This document shows positions 1 to 5,146 of a stretch of DNA of 5,146 nt, one piece after another. The position numbers and the translations under genes were made by a program. The first letter of the stretch is position 1; every line of letters begins with the position of its first letter. Location: assembly GCA_029098205.1 (NCBI GenBank), contig JAQXNW010000135.1, positions 1 through 5,146 of the forward strand. Reading direction: 5' to 3'. Below the pieces are notes generated by a model. That model had not been told where the DNA came from. It worked only from the letters and a program-made list of their open reading frames with translations, and did no database searches. Source of the DNA: Eubacteriales bacterium. GTDB taxonomy: Bacteria; Bacillota; Clostridia; Peptostreptococcales; Anaerovoracaceae.

Positions 1-1
1 C

Positions 2-898
2 ATGGCATTTGGCAGGAAAAAAGGATTTTTCGGAAGGCTTTCCGAACGGATCGGAGACGCGTTTCATGTTCATGGCATTGTGAACGAAGATCTGATGGAT
101 GATTTGGAAGAGATTCTGATCACATCCGACATCGGCATGGAAACGACCGAGAAAATCATGGAACGTCTTCGAAAGAAAATACATGACGATTATCTGGAAT
201 CTCCGGAAGGCGTGAAACGTGCGCTGCAGCAGATCGTTCAGGAGCTCGTTGACAAAGGCGATCGGCTTCGGCTGTCTGAAAAGTATCCTTTGATCATATT
301 GATGATCGGCATTAACGGCGGCGGAAAAACAACGACGATCGCGAAGCTTGGAAATTATCTGAAGCAGCAGGGCAAATCCGTTATGTTCTGCGCTGCGGAT
401 ACTTTCCGCGCGGCAGCGTCCGAACAGCTTATCATCTGGGGAGACCGGATCGGAATCCCCACTGTGTCACATGGAGAGGGGACGGATCCTTCATCTGTGA
501 TTTTTGACGCGATTCAGTCTGCAAAGGCAAAGAATATCGACGTACTGATCTGCGATACAGCGGGCCGTCTTCAGAATAAGAAAAACCTGATGAATGAGCT
601 CGAAAAGATGAGCAAGGTTATCACCCGTGAGTATCCGGAAGCGGACAGAGAGACGCTTCTGATTCTGGATGCGACAAACGGTAAAAATGCGGTATCACAG
701 GCGCAGCAGTTTAATGAGGCGGCGCCTCTTACCGGTTGTGTAATTACAAAAATGGATGGAACCGCAAAAGGCGGAATTGCAATTACAATCGCGGATGAAT
801 ATGATCTTCCGATTAAATTCATCGGTGTAGGGGAAGGGGTCGAAGATCTGGAGGTCTTTGATCCGAAGGCTTTTTCGGAGGAAATTATTGATGAGTAA
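2..898 (+). CDS. ftsY: FtsY, signal recognition particle receptor GTPase
   Basis: FtsY is the membrane-associated SRP receptor. It pairs with Ffh in a GTP-dependent complex and hands ribosome-nascent chain complexes to SecYEG. The 298-residue protein has a short basic start (RKKGFFGRL), a helical N domain (about 20-90) and an SRP-type G domain (about 95-298). Visible motifs are the P-loop GINGGGKT (103-110), DTFRAAA (133-139), DTAGR (185-189), TKMD (249-252), the following GTAKGG, and the C-terminal IGVGEGVEDL (274-283). Motif spacing and the DTFRAAA box identify the SRP GTPase family; the lack of a C-terminal methionine-rich M domain excludes Ffh. No long acidic A domain is present, as is usual in Bacillota. 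Oddities are K228 in the NGKN segment, where the family has TGQN, and methionine in TKMD instead of the common TKLD. The ATG at base 2 fits the family start, but only one base lies upstream, so its ribosome site and any extension cannot be judged. The last 8 bases overlap der. Confidence 0.96.
   Translation: MAFGRKKGFFGRLSERIGDAFHVHGIVNEDLMDDLEEILITSDIGMETTEKIMERLRKKIHDDYLESPEGVKRALQQIVQELVDKGDRLRLSEKYPLIILMIGINGGGKTTTIAKLGNYLKQQGKSVMFCAADTFRAAASEQLIIWGDRIGIPTVSHGEGTDPSSVIFDAIQSAKAKNIDVLICDTAGRLQNKKNLMNELEKMSKVITREYPEADRETLLILDATNGKNAVSQAQQFNEAAPLTGCVITKMDGTAKGGIAITIADEYDLPIKFIGVGEGVEDLEVFDPKAFSEEIIDE
862..879 (+). repeat. Inverted repeat (possible hairpin) covering the der SD
   Basis: TCCGAA (862-867) and TTCGGA (874-879) are perfect reverse complements separated by 6 bases; a G-U pair (868/873) could extend the stem to 7 with a 4-base loop. 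The 3' arm contains the first three bases of the der SD GGAGG (877-881). It lies inside the end of the ftsY coding region, so a ribosome finishing ftsY would melt it. The complementarity is seen directly; a regulatory role is inference. There is no T-run after the stem, so it does not look like a terminator. Confidence 0.5.
877..881 (+). promoter_or_regulatory. Ribosome binding site of der
   Basis: GGAGG lies 9 bases before ATG 891 and within the ftsY coding sequence. It decides the start of der: an in-frame TTG at 858 has a GGAGG (850-854) only 3 bases upstream, which is too close, and would add 11 basic residues absent from the family. Part of the site lies in the 3' arm of an inverted repeat. 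Confidence 0.8.
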
Positions 899-2216
899 GC
901 CGATCGTAGCGGTCGTCGGGCGGCCGAATGTGGGAAAGTCTACATTTTTTAACAATGTGGTCGGACGGAGAGTTGCGATTACTGAGGATACTCCGGGTGT
1001 TACCAGAGATCGGATTTATGCCGAAGCGGAATGGAGAAACCGGGAATTCGCATTGATTGATACAGGCGGAATCGAACCTTCCAGTCAGGACGTGATTCTT
1101 TCACAGATGCGGGAACAGGCACAGATCGCGATGGATACAGCGGATGTGATTGTATTTATGACGGATGGCCGGGAAGGAATGACGTCGGCGGATGAGGAAG
1201 TTGCGGATATGCTTCGGAGAACCGGAAAGAAAGTGGTTCTTCTGGTTAACAAAATCGATCATCCGAAAGAACTTCCGGATACGTTTTACGATTTTTATTC
1301 ACTTGGAATCGGAGAACCGATTCCGATTTCATCGTCGAACAAACTGAATATCGGAGATGCGCTGGATGAGATTGTTTCAGGCTTTCCAAAGCAGGATCCG
1401 GAAGAAAGCGACGAATCTTCCGGGATCGCGATTATCGGACGTCCGAACGTCGGAAAATCTTCTTTGGTCAATGCATTGATTCAGGAGAACCGTGTGATCG
1501 TATCTCCCATCGCGGGAACAACCAGAGATTCCGTCGATACGCCGTTCGTTTTTGACGGCGAAAACTATACTTTGATTGATACAGCGGGAATCCGGAGAAA
1601 GAGCAAAATCTATGAAGAGGTGGAGCGTTACAGTGTGCTGCGCGCGTTAGCTTCGATCGAACGGGCGGATGTGTGCGTTGTCATGCTGGATGCACAGGAC
1701 GGAGTCACCGATCAGGACAAGCGGATCGCCGGCATGGCGCATGAAGCCGGAAAAGGTGTGATTGTCTGCATCAATAAATGGGACCTTGTGCAGAAGGAAA
1801 CGAATACGCTCCGGGATTACCGAAGAGTGGTAGAAGCGGAACTTCCGTTTTTATCCTATGCGCCGGTTCTGTTTATTTCGGTGAAGGATCGGATCCGTCT
1901 GAACGAACTGATGAGAACCGTTGCCAGTGTGAAAGAAAGCCGGAACCGGAGAGTTCCGACCGGACAGCTGAATTCGCTGATTCAGGATGCGATGATGATG
2001 AAACAGCCGCCGTCGGACAAAGGCAGGCATCTGAAAATCTATTACGCTGCGCAGATCGGCGTCAAACCACCGCTTTTCAGCTTCCAGATTAATGACCGCG
2101 AGCTTGTTCATTTTTCTTATTCCCGGTATCTTGAAAACAGGATTCGGGAAGTTTATGGCTTTGAAGGAACATCCATAAAATTTGTTTTCAGAGAAAGACG
2201 GGAAAAGGATCAATAA
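891..2216 (+). CDS. der: Der (EngA), double-GTPase ribosome assembly factor
   Basis: Der is an essential GTPase with two tandem G domains and a C-terminal KH-like domain; it binds the ribosome and is needed for late 50S subunit maturation. The 441 residues match the usual length. G domain 1 shows GRPNVGKS (10-17), TPGVTRD (34-40), DTGG (57-60) and NKID (120-123). G domain 2 shows GRPNVGKS (183-190), GTTRD (209-213), DTAG (230-233) and NKWD (295-298). An acidic linker (about 168-177) separates them. The KH-like domain (about 352-441) carries the family signatures KQPPSDKGRHLKIYYAAQ and HFSYSRYLENRIRE. Both G5 segments are atypical: SSSN (147-150) in domain 1 and SVKD (330-333) in domain 2, where SA is common. 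The start at ATG 891 gives the canonical MSKPIVAVVGRPNVGKS beginning. The start lies inside ftsY, with an 8-base ATGAGTAA overlap, so translation is probably coupled to ftsY. Confidence 0.98.
   Translation: MSKPIVAVVGRPNVGKSTFFNNVVGRRVAITEDTPGVTRDRIYAEAEWRNREFALIDTGGIEPSSQDVILSQMREQAQIAMDTADVIVFMTDGREGMTSADEEVADMLRRTGKKVVLLVNKIDHPKELPDTFYDFYSLGIGEPIPISSSNKLNIGDALDEIVSGFPKQDPEESDESSGIAIIGRPNVGKSSLVNALIQENRVIVSPIAGTTRDSVDTPFVFDGENYTLIDTAGIRRKSKIYEEVERYSVLRALASIERADVCVVMLDAQDGVTDQDKRIAGMAHEAGKGVIVCINKWDLVQKETNTLRDYRRVVEAELPFLSYAPVLFISVKDRIRLNELMRTVASVKESRNRRVPTGQLNSLIQDAMMMKQPPSDKGRHLKIYYAAQIGVKPPLFSFQINDRELVHFSYSRYLENRIREVYGFEGTSIKFVFRERREKDQ
1053..1073 (+). repeat. G3-motif repeat copy 1 in der
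   Basis: This 21-base stretch encodes most of LIDTGGI around the G3 motif of G domain 1. It matches 1572-1592 at 19 of 21 positions, the two mismatches being adjacent (GC versus CG). It reflects the ancient tandem duplication in Der together with shared codon choice. Confidence 0.6.
1572..1592 (+). repeat. G3-motif repeat copy 2 in der
   Basis: This is the counterpart of 1053-1073 and encodes the LIDTAGI segment of G domain 2. The two-base difference changes the codon pair from GGC-GGA (Gly-Gly) to GCG-GGA (Ala-Gly), which is the typical G3 difference between the two Der G domains. Confidence 0.6.
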
Positions 2217-2220
2217 GACG

Positions 2221-2225
2221 GGAGG
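2221..2225 (+). promoter_or_regulatory. Ribosome binding site of plsY
   Basis: GGAGG, extended to GGAGGTG and close to the full SD consensus, sits 6 bases before ATG 2232 in the 15-base gap after the der stop. No complementary sequence is evident nearby, so the site looks open. Confidence 0.85.
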
Positions 2226-2231
2226 TGCTCT

Positions 2232-2882
2232 ATGCCGGAAGAAATTACCTGGAGATTTGTGCTTGCCATTGTGATCGCCTACTGTCTGGGAAGCATTTCG
2301 CCGTCGACTTTGATCGGACGCGCGCATGGAATTGATATTAAGAAAGAAGGAAGCGGCAATGCCGGAACGACGAATGCGCTCCGTGTTCTGGGCTGGAAAG
2401 CCGCATTGGTGACCGTAATCATCGATATCGGAAAAGGCGTTCTGGCTGTTCTGATCGCCGGACAGATCGGAGACAGAAACGCGATGATGGCCGCAGCGTT
2501 CGCGGCCTTTATCGGACACATCTGGCCTGTATTTTTGAAATTTAAGGGCGGAAAAGGAATTGCGGTCGCCTTTGGTGTAATCGTCACGCTGAATCCGAAG
2601 CTCGGGTTTACGCTGCTTCTGCTTATTATCATCATCGTTTTGGCTACGAGGAAAGTTTCCTTCGGCTCTATTATTGACGCCGCTGTCTTTCCGATTCTCT
2701 GCTGGTTCTGGGAACCGGATTTCTTCTGGTACAGCCTGATTATGGCGGTGATTGTTATTATTAAGCATCGGTCGAACATTCAGAGGCTGATTCGGGGAGA
2801 AGAAAGCAACATTAATATAAAATGGCTGAATGGCGATAAAAATCCAAAAAATAAAGGGAAAATAGAGGAGAGTCGGAAATGA
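2232..2882 (+). CDS. plsY: PlsY, acyl-phosphate:glycerol-3-phosphate acyltransferase
   Basis: PlsY is an integral membrane enzyme that transfers an acyl group from acyl-phosphate (made by PlsX) to position 1 of sn-glycerol-3-phosphate, giving lysophosphatidate in the first step of phospholipid synthesis. The 216-residue protein has several hydrophobic segments (about 7-28, 53-77, 85-102, 110-138, 144-158 and 162-177). The three family motifs are present: GSGNAGTTNALR (40-51), KFKGGKGIA (103-111) and HRSNIQRLIRGEE (179-191). In motif 2 the usual KGVAT reads KGIAV, so valine 112 replaces threonine. After motif 3 comes a hydrophilic tail of about 25 residues rich in Lys, Asn and Glu, longer than the few residues typical of the family. 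The neighbour gpsA produces its acyl acceptor; the two overlap by 4 bases (ATGA), implying coupled translation. Start choice rests on the strong SD site and the N-terminal transmembrane helix that follows. Confidence 0.97.
   Translation: MPEEITWRFVLAIVIAYCLGSISPSTLIGRAHGIDIKKEGSGNAGTTNALRVLGWKAALVTVIIDIGKGVLAVLIAGQIGDRNAMMAAAFAAFIGHIWPVFLKFKGGKGIAVAFGVIVTLNPKLGFTLLLLIIIIVLATRKVSFGSIIDAAVFPILCWFWEPDFFWYSLIMAVIVIIKHRSNIQRLIRGEESNINIKWLNGDKNPKNKGKIEESRK
2865..2870 (+). promoter_or_regulatory. Ribosome binding site of gpsA
   Basis: GAGGAG lies 8 bases before ATG 2879, inside the AT-rich 3' end of plsY (2811-2870 has 17 G/C in 60 bases). The low G+C suggests little secondary structure and an open initiation region. 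It supports ATG 2879 as the start. Confidence 0.8.
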
Positions 2883-3877
2883 GTACAATAGCGGTTATCG
2901 GCGCCGGAAGTTGGGGAACAGCAATTTCCATTGCGCTTGCCAGAAATGGCCATACAGTCAGGCTTACGACGAGAAACCCGAAGCACGTTGAAGCGCTTCG
3001 GCTCGATCGTGAAAACAAACGGTATCTGCCCGGCATTCCGCTGGATCCCAGGATCATCATCGCGGAAAATGATGAGGAGGCGATCCCCGGAGCAGATCTT
3101 ACTGTTTTCGCGGCGCCCGCGCAGCATTTCCGCGAGGCGCTGGAGAGCGCCGCGCCGTTTCTGGAGAGCGGCGACCGGATTGTGAATGTTTCCAAAGGAA
3201 TTGAGCTTGGAACGCTGCTTCGCATGTCGGAAATTGCGCATATTCTCAGGAGAGATCTTATTTTTACGGCTTTGTCCGGGCCTTCCCACGCGGAAGAGGT
3301 CTGCCGGGCTCTTCCTACAACTTTGGTAGCTGCTTCTGAGAATGTGGAAGCGGCGAAGTACGTGCAGGATATTTTTATGTCTGACCGTCTTCGTGTCTAT
3401 ACTAGTGACGATGTGACCGGTGTTGAAATCGGAGGCGCGCTGAAGAATATCATTGCGCTTGGAGCCGGCATCTCCGATGGAATCGGATTTGGAGCCAATG
3501 CGAAAGCCGCGCTTATGACAAGGGGTATTACAGAGATGTCCCGCCTGGGCACTGCATTAGGGGCAAAAGCGGAGACCTTTGCCGGACTCACTGGAGTCGG
3601 CGATCTGATTGTTACCTGCACAAGTCTTCATTCCAGAAATCTTCGCTGCGGAATTCTCATCGGGCAGGGTGTGCCTCCGGAGAAAGCGGTGGAAAAAGTG
3701 GGAATGGTAGTGGAAGGCTTTTATACGACCGATGCCGCTTATACGCTGGCCCGCCGGAAAAATGTAGAGATGCCGATTACGTCCAGTATTTACCGCTGCC
3801 TTCATGGAGAAGTCGGTCCGGAAGAAGCGGTGCGGCAGCTGATGATGCGCCCGGCGAAACCGGAAGAGACTGTATAG
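2879..3877 (+). CDS. gpsA: GpsA, NAD(P)H-dependent glycerol-3-phosphate dehydrogenase
   Basis: GpsA is a cytosolic enzyme that reduces dihydroxyacetone phosphate to sn-glycerol-3-phosphate, the backbone of membrane phospholipids. The 332-residue length is normal. The N-terminal Rossmann domain (about 1-185) begins with the dinucleotide loop GAGSWGTA (8-15), followed by ENKRYLPGI (45-53), NVSKGIE (103-109) with K106, and LSGPSHAEEV (132-141). The C-terminal helical domain has GALKNIIALGAGISDG (186-201) with the conserved lysine K189, GLTGVGDLIVTCTS (236-249) with D242, the HSRN segment (251-254), and VVEGFYTT (277-284). The coenzyme-specificity region after the second strand reads TTRNP, where many homologues have a tryptophan before the Arg-Asn; NADH versus NADPH preference cannot be read from this. 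The gene follows plsY with an ATGA overlap, which couples synthesis of the substrate supplier to the acyltransferase. Codons 78-100 form a local GC-rich patch. Confidence 0.98.
   Translation: MSTIAVIGAGSWGTAISIALARNGHTVRLTTRNPKHVEALRLDRENKRYLPGIPLDPRIIIAENDEEAIPGADLTVFAAPAQHFREALESAAPFLESGDRIVNVSKGIELGTLLRMSEIAHILRRDLIFTALSGPSHAEEVCRALPTTLVAASENVEAAKYVQDIFMSDRLRVYTSDDVTGVEIGGALKNIIALGAGISDGIGFGANAKAALMTRGITEMSRLGTALGAKAETFAGLTGVGDLIVTCTSLHSRNLRCGILIGQGVPPEKAVEKVGMVVEGFYTTDAAYTLARRKNVEMPITSSIYRCLHGEVGPEEAVRQLMMRPAKPEETV
3136..3151 (+). repeat. GC-rich inverted repeat within gpsA
   Basis: GGCGCT (3136-3141) and AGCGCC (3146-3151) are perfect reverse complements with a GGAG loop. The 10-base word CTGGAGAGCG also occurs twice, at 3140-3149 and 3161-3170, 21 bases apart and in frame, encoding two Leu-Glu-Ser units. 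The repeats lie in a 70-base segment (3111-3180) with 52 G/C. The arrangement is seen directly; no function is claimed. Confidence 0.45.
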
Positions 3878-3885
3878 TGTATTTT

Positions 3886-3890
3886 AGGAG
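3886..3890 (+). promoter_or_regulatory. Probable ribosome binding site of miaB, unusually distant
   Basis: AGGAG is the only SD-like sequence in the 27-base gap between gpsA and miaB. It lies 14 bases before ATG 3905, compared with 6-9 bases for the other genes here. An in-frame ATT at 3899 would have 8-base spacing, but ATT starts are rare. A weak 4-bp pairing of GAGA (3888-3891) with TCTC (3901-3904) is possible. Confidence 0.6.
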
Positions 3891-3904
3891 ATAGATTCAT
3901 TCTC

Positions 3905-5146
3905 ATGGAGAAGACATTTCATATAACGACATTTGGCTGCCAGATGAATGAGCACGATTCGGAAATCATTGCCGGCATGCTTGAAAACATGGGATACCGA
4001 AGAACGGCGGAACGAAGGGATGCCAGTGTCGCGATCATTAATACCTGTAGCGTCCGGGAGAACGCGGACAAGCGGTTTTTCGGAACGCTGGGGCAGCTGA
4101 AGCGAAGAAAAGAACAGGATCCGGATTTCTTTGTCTGCGTATGCGGGTGCATGATGCAGCAGCAGCGGATCATAGACCGCATCAAATCAAAATATCCGTG
4201 GGTTGATTTGATTTTCGGCACGAACAATATCGCGCGTTTTCCGGTGCTCCTTTCGAAGGTCGTTTCCGAACACGAAAAGGAAATTGAAATCTGGGACGGG
4301 CACAGAGAAATCGTAGAGGGGCTTCCGTCGGAGAGACTGCATAAGACAAAGGCGCTTGTAAATATTACATATGGTTGCAATAACTTCTGCACGTACTGCA
4401 TTGTACCGTATACGCGAGGGCGGGAAGTAAGCCGGAAGCCGGAGGATATTCTTTCTGAGATCAAAAGGCTTCGGGATGACGGTGTCCGGGAAGTTATGCT
4501 GCTGGGACAGAATGTGAATTCCTATCGCGGCGAAAACTGCAGCTTTTCGGAGTTGATTCGAAGAACCGCGGAGATCGAAGGAATCGAGCGTATCCGTTTC
4601 ATGACATCGCATCCGAAGGATCTTTCGGATGAATTGATTGAAACCTTCCGGGATGAGCCGAAGCTCTGCAAATACATTCATCTTCCCGTGCAGGCGGGAA
4701 GCGACGCCGTGCTCAAAAAAATGAACCGGCATTATAACATCGAACGGTATCTGGACATCGTGGAAAGACTTCGGGAAGTCTGTCCGGAAATAACGATTTC
4801 GACGGATATTATCGTTGGATTTCCGGGCGAAACAGAAGAGGATTTTGAGAAAACTCTGGATGTTGTACGCACGGTCCGGTACGATTCCGCTTTCACATTT
4901 CTTTACTCTCCAAGACAGGGGACACCGGCGGCAGAGTGGGAGAATCAGATCCCGGAAGAAGTGAAGCATGAACGTTTTAACCGGCTTGTAAAATTAGTGG
5001 ATGATATCAGCGCGGAGAAAAATGCGCTTTATGAAGGAAAGACTGAACGGATTCTGATTGAAGGAGAAAGTAAACGGAATGAAACCGCTCTGGCGGGCCG
5101 GACCGATGGTTTTAAGCTTGTGAATGTATCTTTAAAAGAAGAGGAT
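3905..5146 (+). CDS. miaB: MiaB, tRNA-2-methylthio-N6-isopentenyladenosine37 synthase (3' end outside window)
   Basis: MiaB is a radical-SAM methylthiotransferase that converts i6A37 to ms2i6A37 in tRNAs reading U-starting codons. The frame stays open from ATG 3905 to the window edge, giving 414 residues and no stop. The N-terminal MTTase domain (about 1-115) has the three auxiliary-cluster cysteines C12 (GCQMN), C48 (NTCSVR) and C82 (CGCMMQ). The radical SAM domain (about 145-370) has C158, C162 and C165 in GCNNFCTYCIVPYTRGRE, then MLLGQNVNSY (198-207), HLPVQAGSD (259-267) and GFPGET (305-310). SPRQGTPAAEW (335-345) precedes the TRAM RNA-binding domain, which begins near 375 and is cut by the edge; perhaps 30-60 residues are missing. 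GCQMN, RGRE and the SPRxGTPA signature favour MiaB over the relatives MtaB and RimO. Alanine replaces the common serine in HLPVQSGS. The start is less certain than the others because the SD is far away; no terminator separates it from gpsA, so it is probably in the same transcript. Confidence 0.95.
   Translation, partial: MEKTFHITTFGCQMNEHDSEIIAGMLENMGYRRTAERRDASVAIINTCSVRENADKRFFGTLGQLKRRKEQDPDFFVCVCGCMMQQQRIIDRIKSKYPWVDLIFGTNNIARFPVLLSKVVSEHEKEIEIWDGHREIVEGLPSERLHKTKALVNITYGCNNFCTYCIVPYTRGREVSRKPEDILSEIKRLRDDGVREVMLLGQNVNSYRGENCSFSELIRRTAEIEGIERIRFMTSHPKDLSDELIETFRDEPKLCKYIHLPVQAGSDAVLKKMNRHYNIERYLDIVERLREVCPEITISTDIIVGFPGETEEDFEKTLDVVRTVRYDSAFTFLYSPRQGTPAAEWENQIPEEVKHERFNRLVKLVDDISAEKNALYEGKTERILIEGESKRNETALAGRTDGFKLVNVSLKEED

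Noticed and set aside
858..890. TTG start for der, 11 codons upstream of ATG 891
   Set aside because: The nearby GGAGG (850-854) is only 3 bases away, and the added residues (IRRLFRRKLL) are not part of the Der family start. ATG 891 has a well-spaced SD.
862..890. Terminator at the end of ftsY
   Set aside because: The stem is only 6-7 bp, the T-run is inside the loop and 3' arm rather than after the stem, and the next gene starts within the same transcript.
1778..2092. Second + strand frame of 104 codons inside der
   Set aside because: It overlaps the conserved G5 and KH-like region of Der in another phase, and its product is low-complexity with no ribosome site noted.
1851..2888. Antisense open frame of 345 codons across the der end and plsY
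   Set aside because: It is the mirror of two well-identified genes on the + strand. Its product is basic, low in recognisable motifs, and has no family features. The length is explained by codon bias of the sense genes.
3072..3080. SD-like GAGGAGG within gpsA as a hidden internal gene start
   Set aside because: It encodes Asp-Glu-Glu-Ala in frame with GpsA, and no credible short gene with a suitable start follows it.
3888..3904. Hairpin GAGA/TCTC in the gpsA-miaB gap as a regulatory element
   Set aside because: The stem is four base pairs with a 9-base loop, too weak to support as a feature; kept only as a remark on the miaB start.
4187..4969. Antisense open frame of 260 codons within miaB
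   Set aside because: It lies wholly inside the miaB radical SAM region, whose cysteine motifs and domain order are clear on the + strand. The reverse product shows no recognisable domain.
1..5146. A novel defence, mobile or secretion system
   Set aside because: All five genes are recognisable housekeeping genes with intact motifs and tight spacing; no integrase, transposase, toxin-antitoxin pair, repeat array or unknown gene is present.

Overview
The window is a dense block of five housekeeping genes, all on the + strand and probably one operon: ftsY (SRP receptor GTPase), der/engA (double-GTPase ribosome assembly factor), plsY (acyl-phosphate glycerol-3-phosphate acyltransferase), gpsA (glycerol-3-phosphate dehydrogenase) and miaB (tRNA methylthiotransferase, cut by the right edge). 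ftsY begins at base 2, so its upstream region is not visible. I see no mobile element, CRISPR array, tRNA/rRNA, riboswitch or terminator, and no stretch over 30 bases without a gene.

The source is most likely a member of Bacillota, probably class Clostridia. The reasons are the der-plsY-gpsA order, strong purine-rich Shine-Dalgarno (SD) sites, a short FtsY without a long acidic domain, and a MiaB with the GCQMNEHDSE-type start seen in that group. Base composition looks close to 50% G+C. CGG (Arg), CCG (Pro), GGA (Gly) and GAA (Glu) are favoured, so this is not a low-GC Clostridium. The genus cannot be fixed from this window alone.

Layout: ftsY (2-898) overlaps der (891-2216) by 8 bases. A gap of 15 bases leads to plsY (2232-2882), which overlaps gpsA (2879-3877) by the 4-base ATGA arrangement. 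A gap of 27 bases leads to miaB (3905 to the window end). These junctions imply co-transcription and translational coupling. At the ftsY/der junction a 6-bp inverted repeat covers part of the der SD.

Functionally, GpsA makes sn-glycerol-3-phosphate and PlsY acylates it, which is the entry to membrane phospholipids. FtsY delivers ribosome-nascent chain complexes to that membrane, Der matures the 50S subunit, and MiaB modifies tRNA position 37 for decoding. The common theme is membrane growth and translation. I found no evidence of an undescribed system. The points worth a second look are the coupling hairpin, the joining of neighbourhoods usually found apart (no spoIVA after gpsA), a few substitutions in conserved GTPase motifs, the miaB start spacing, and local composition extremes.
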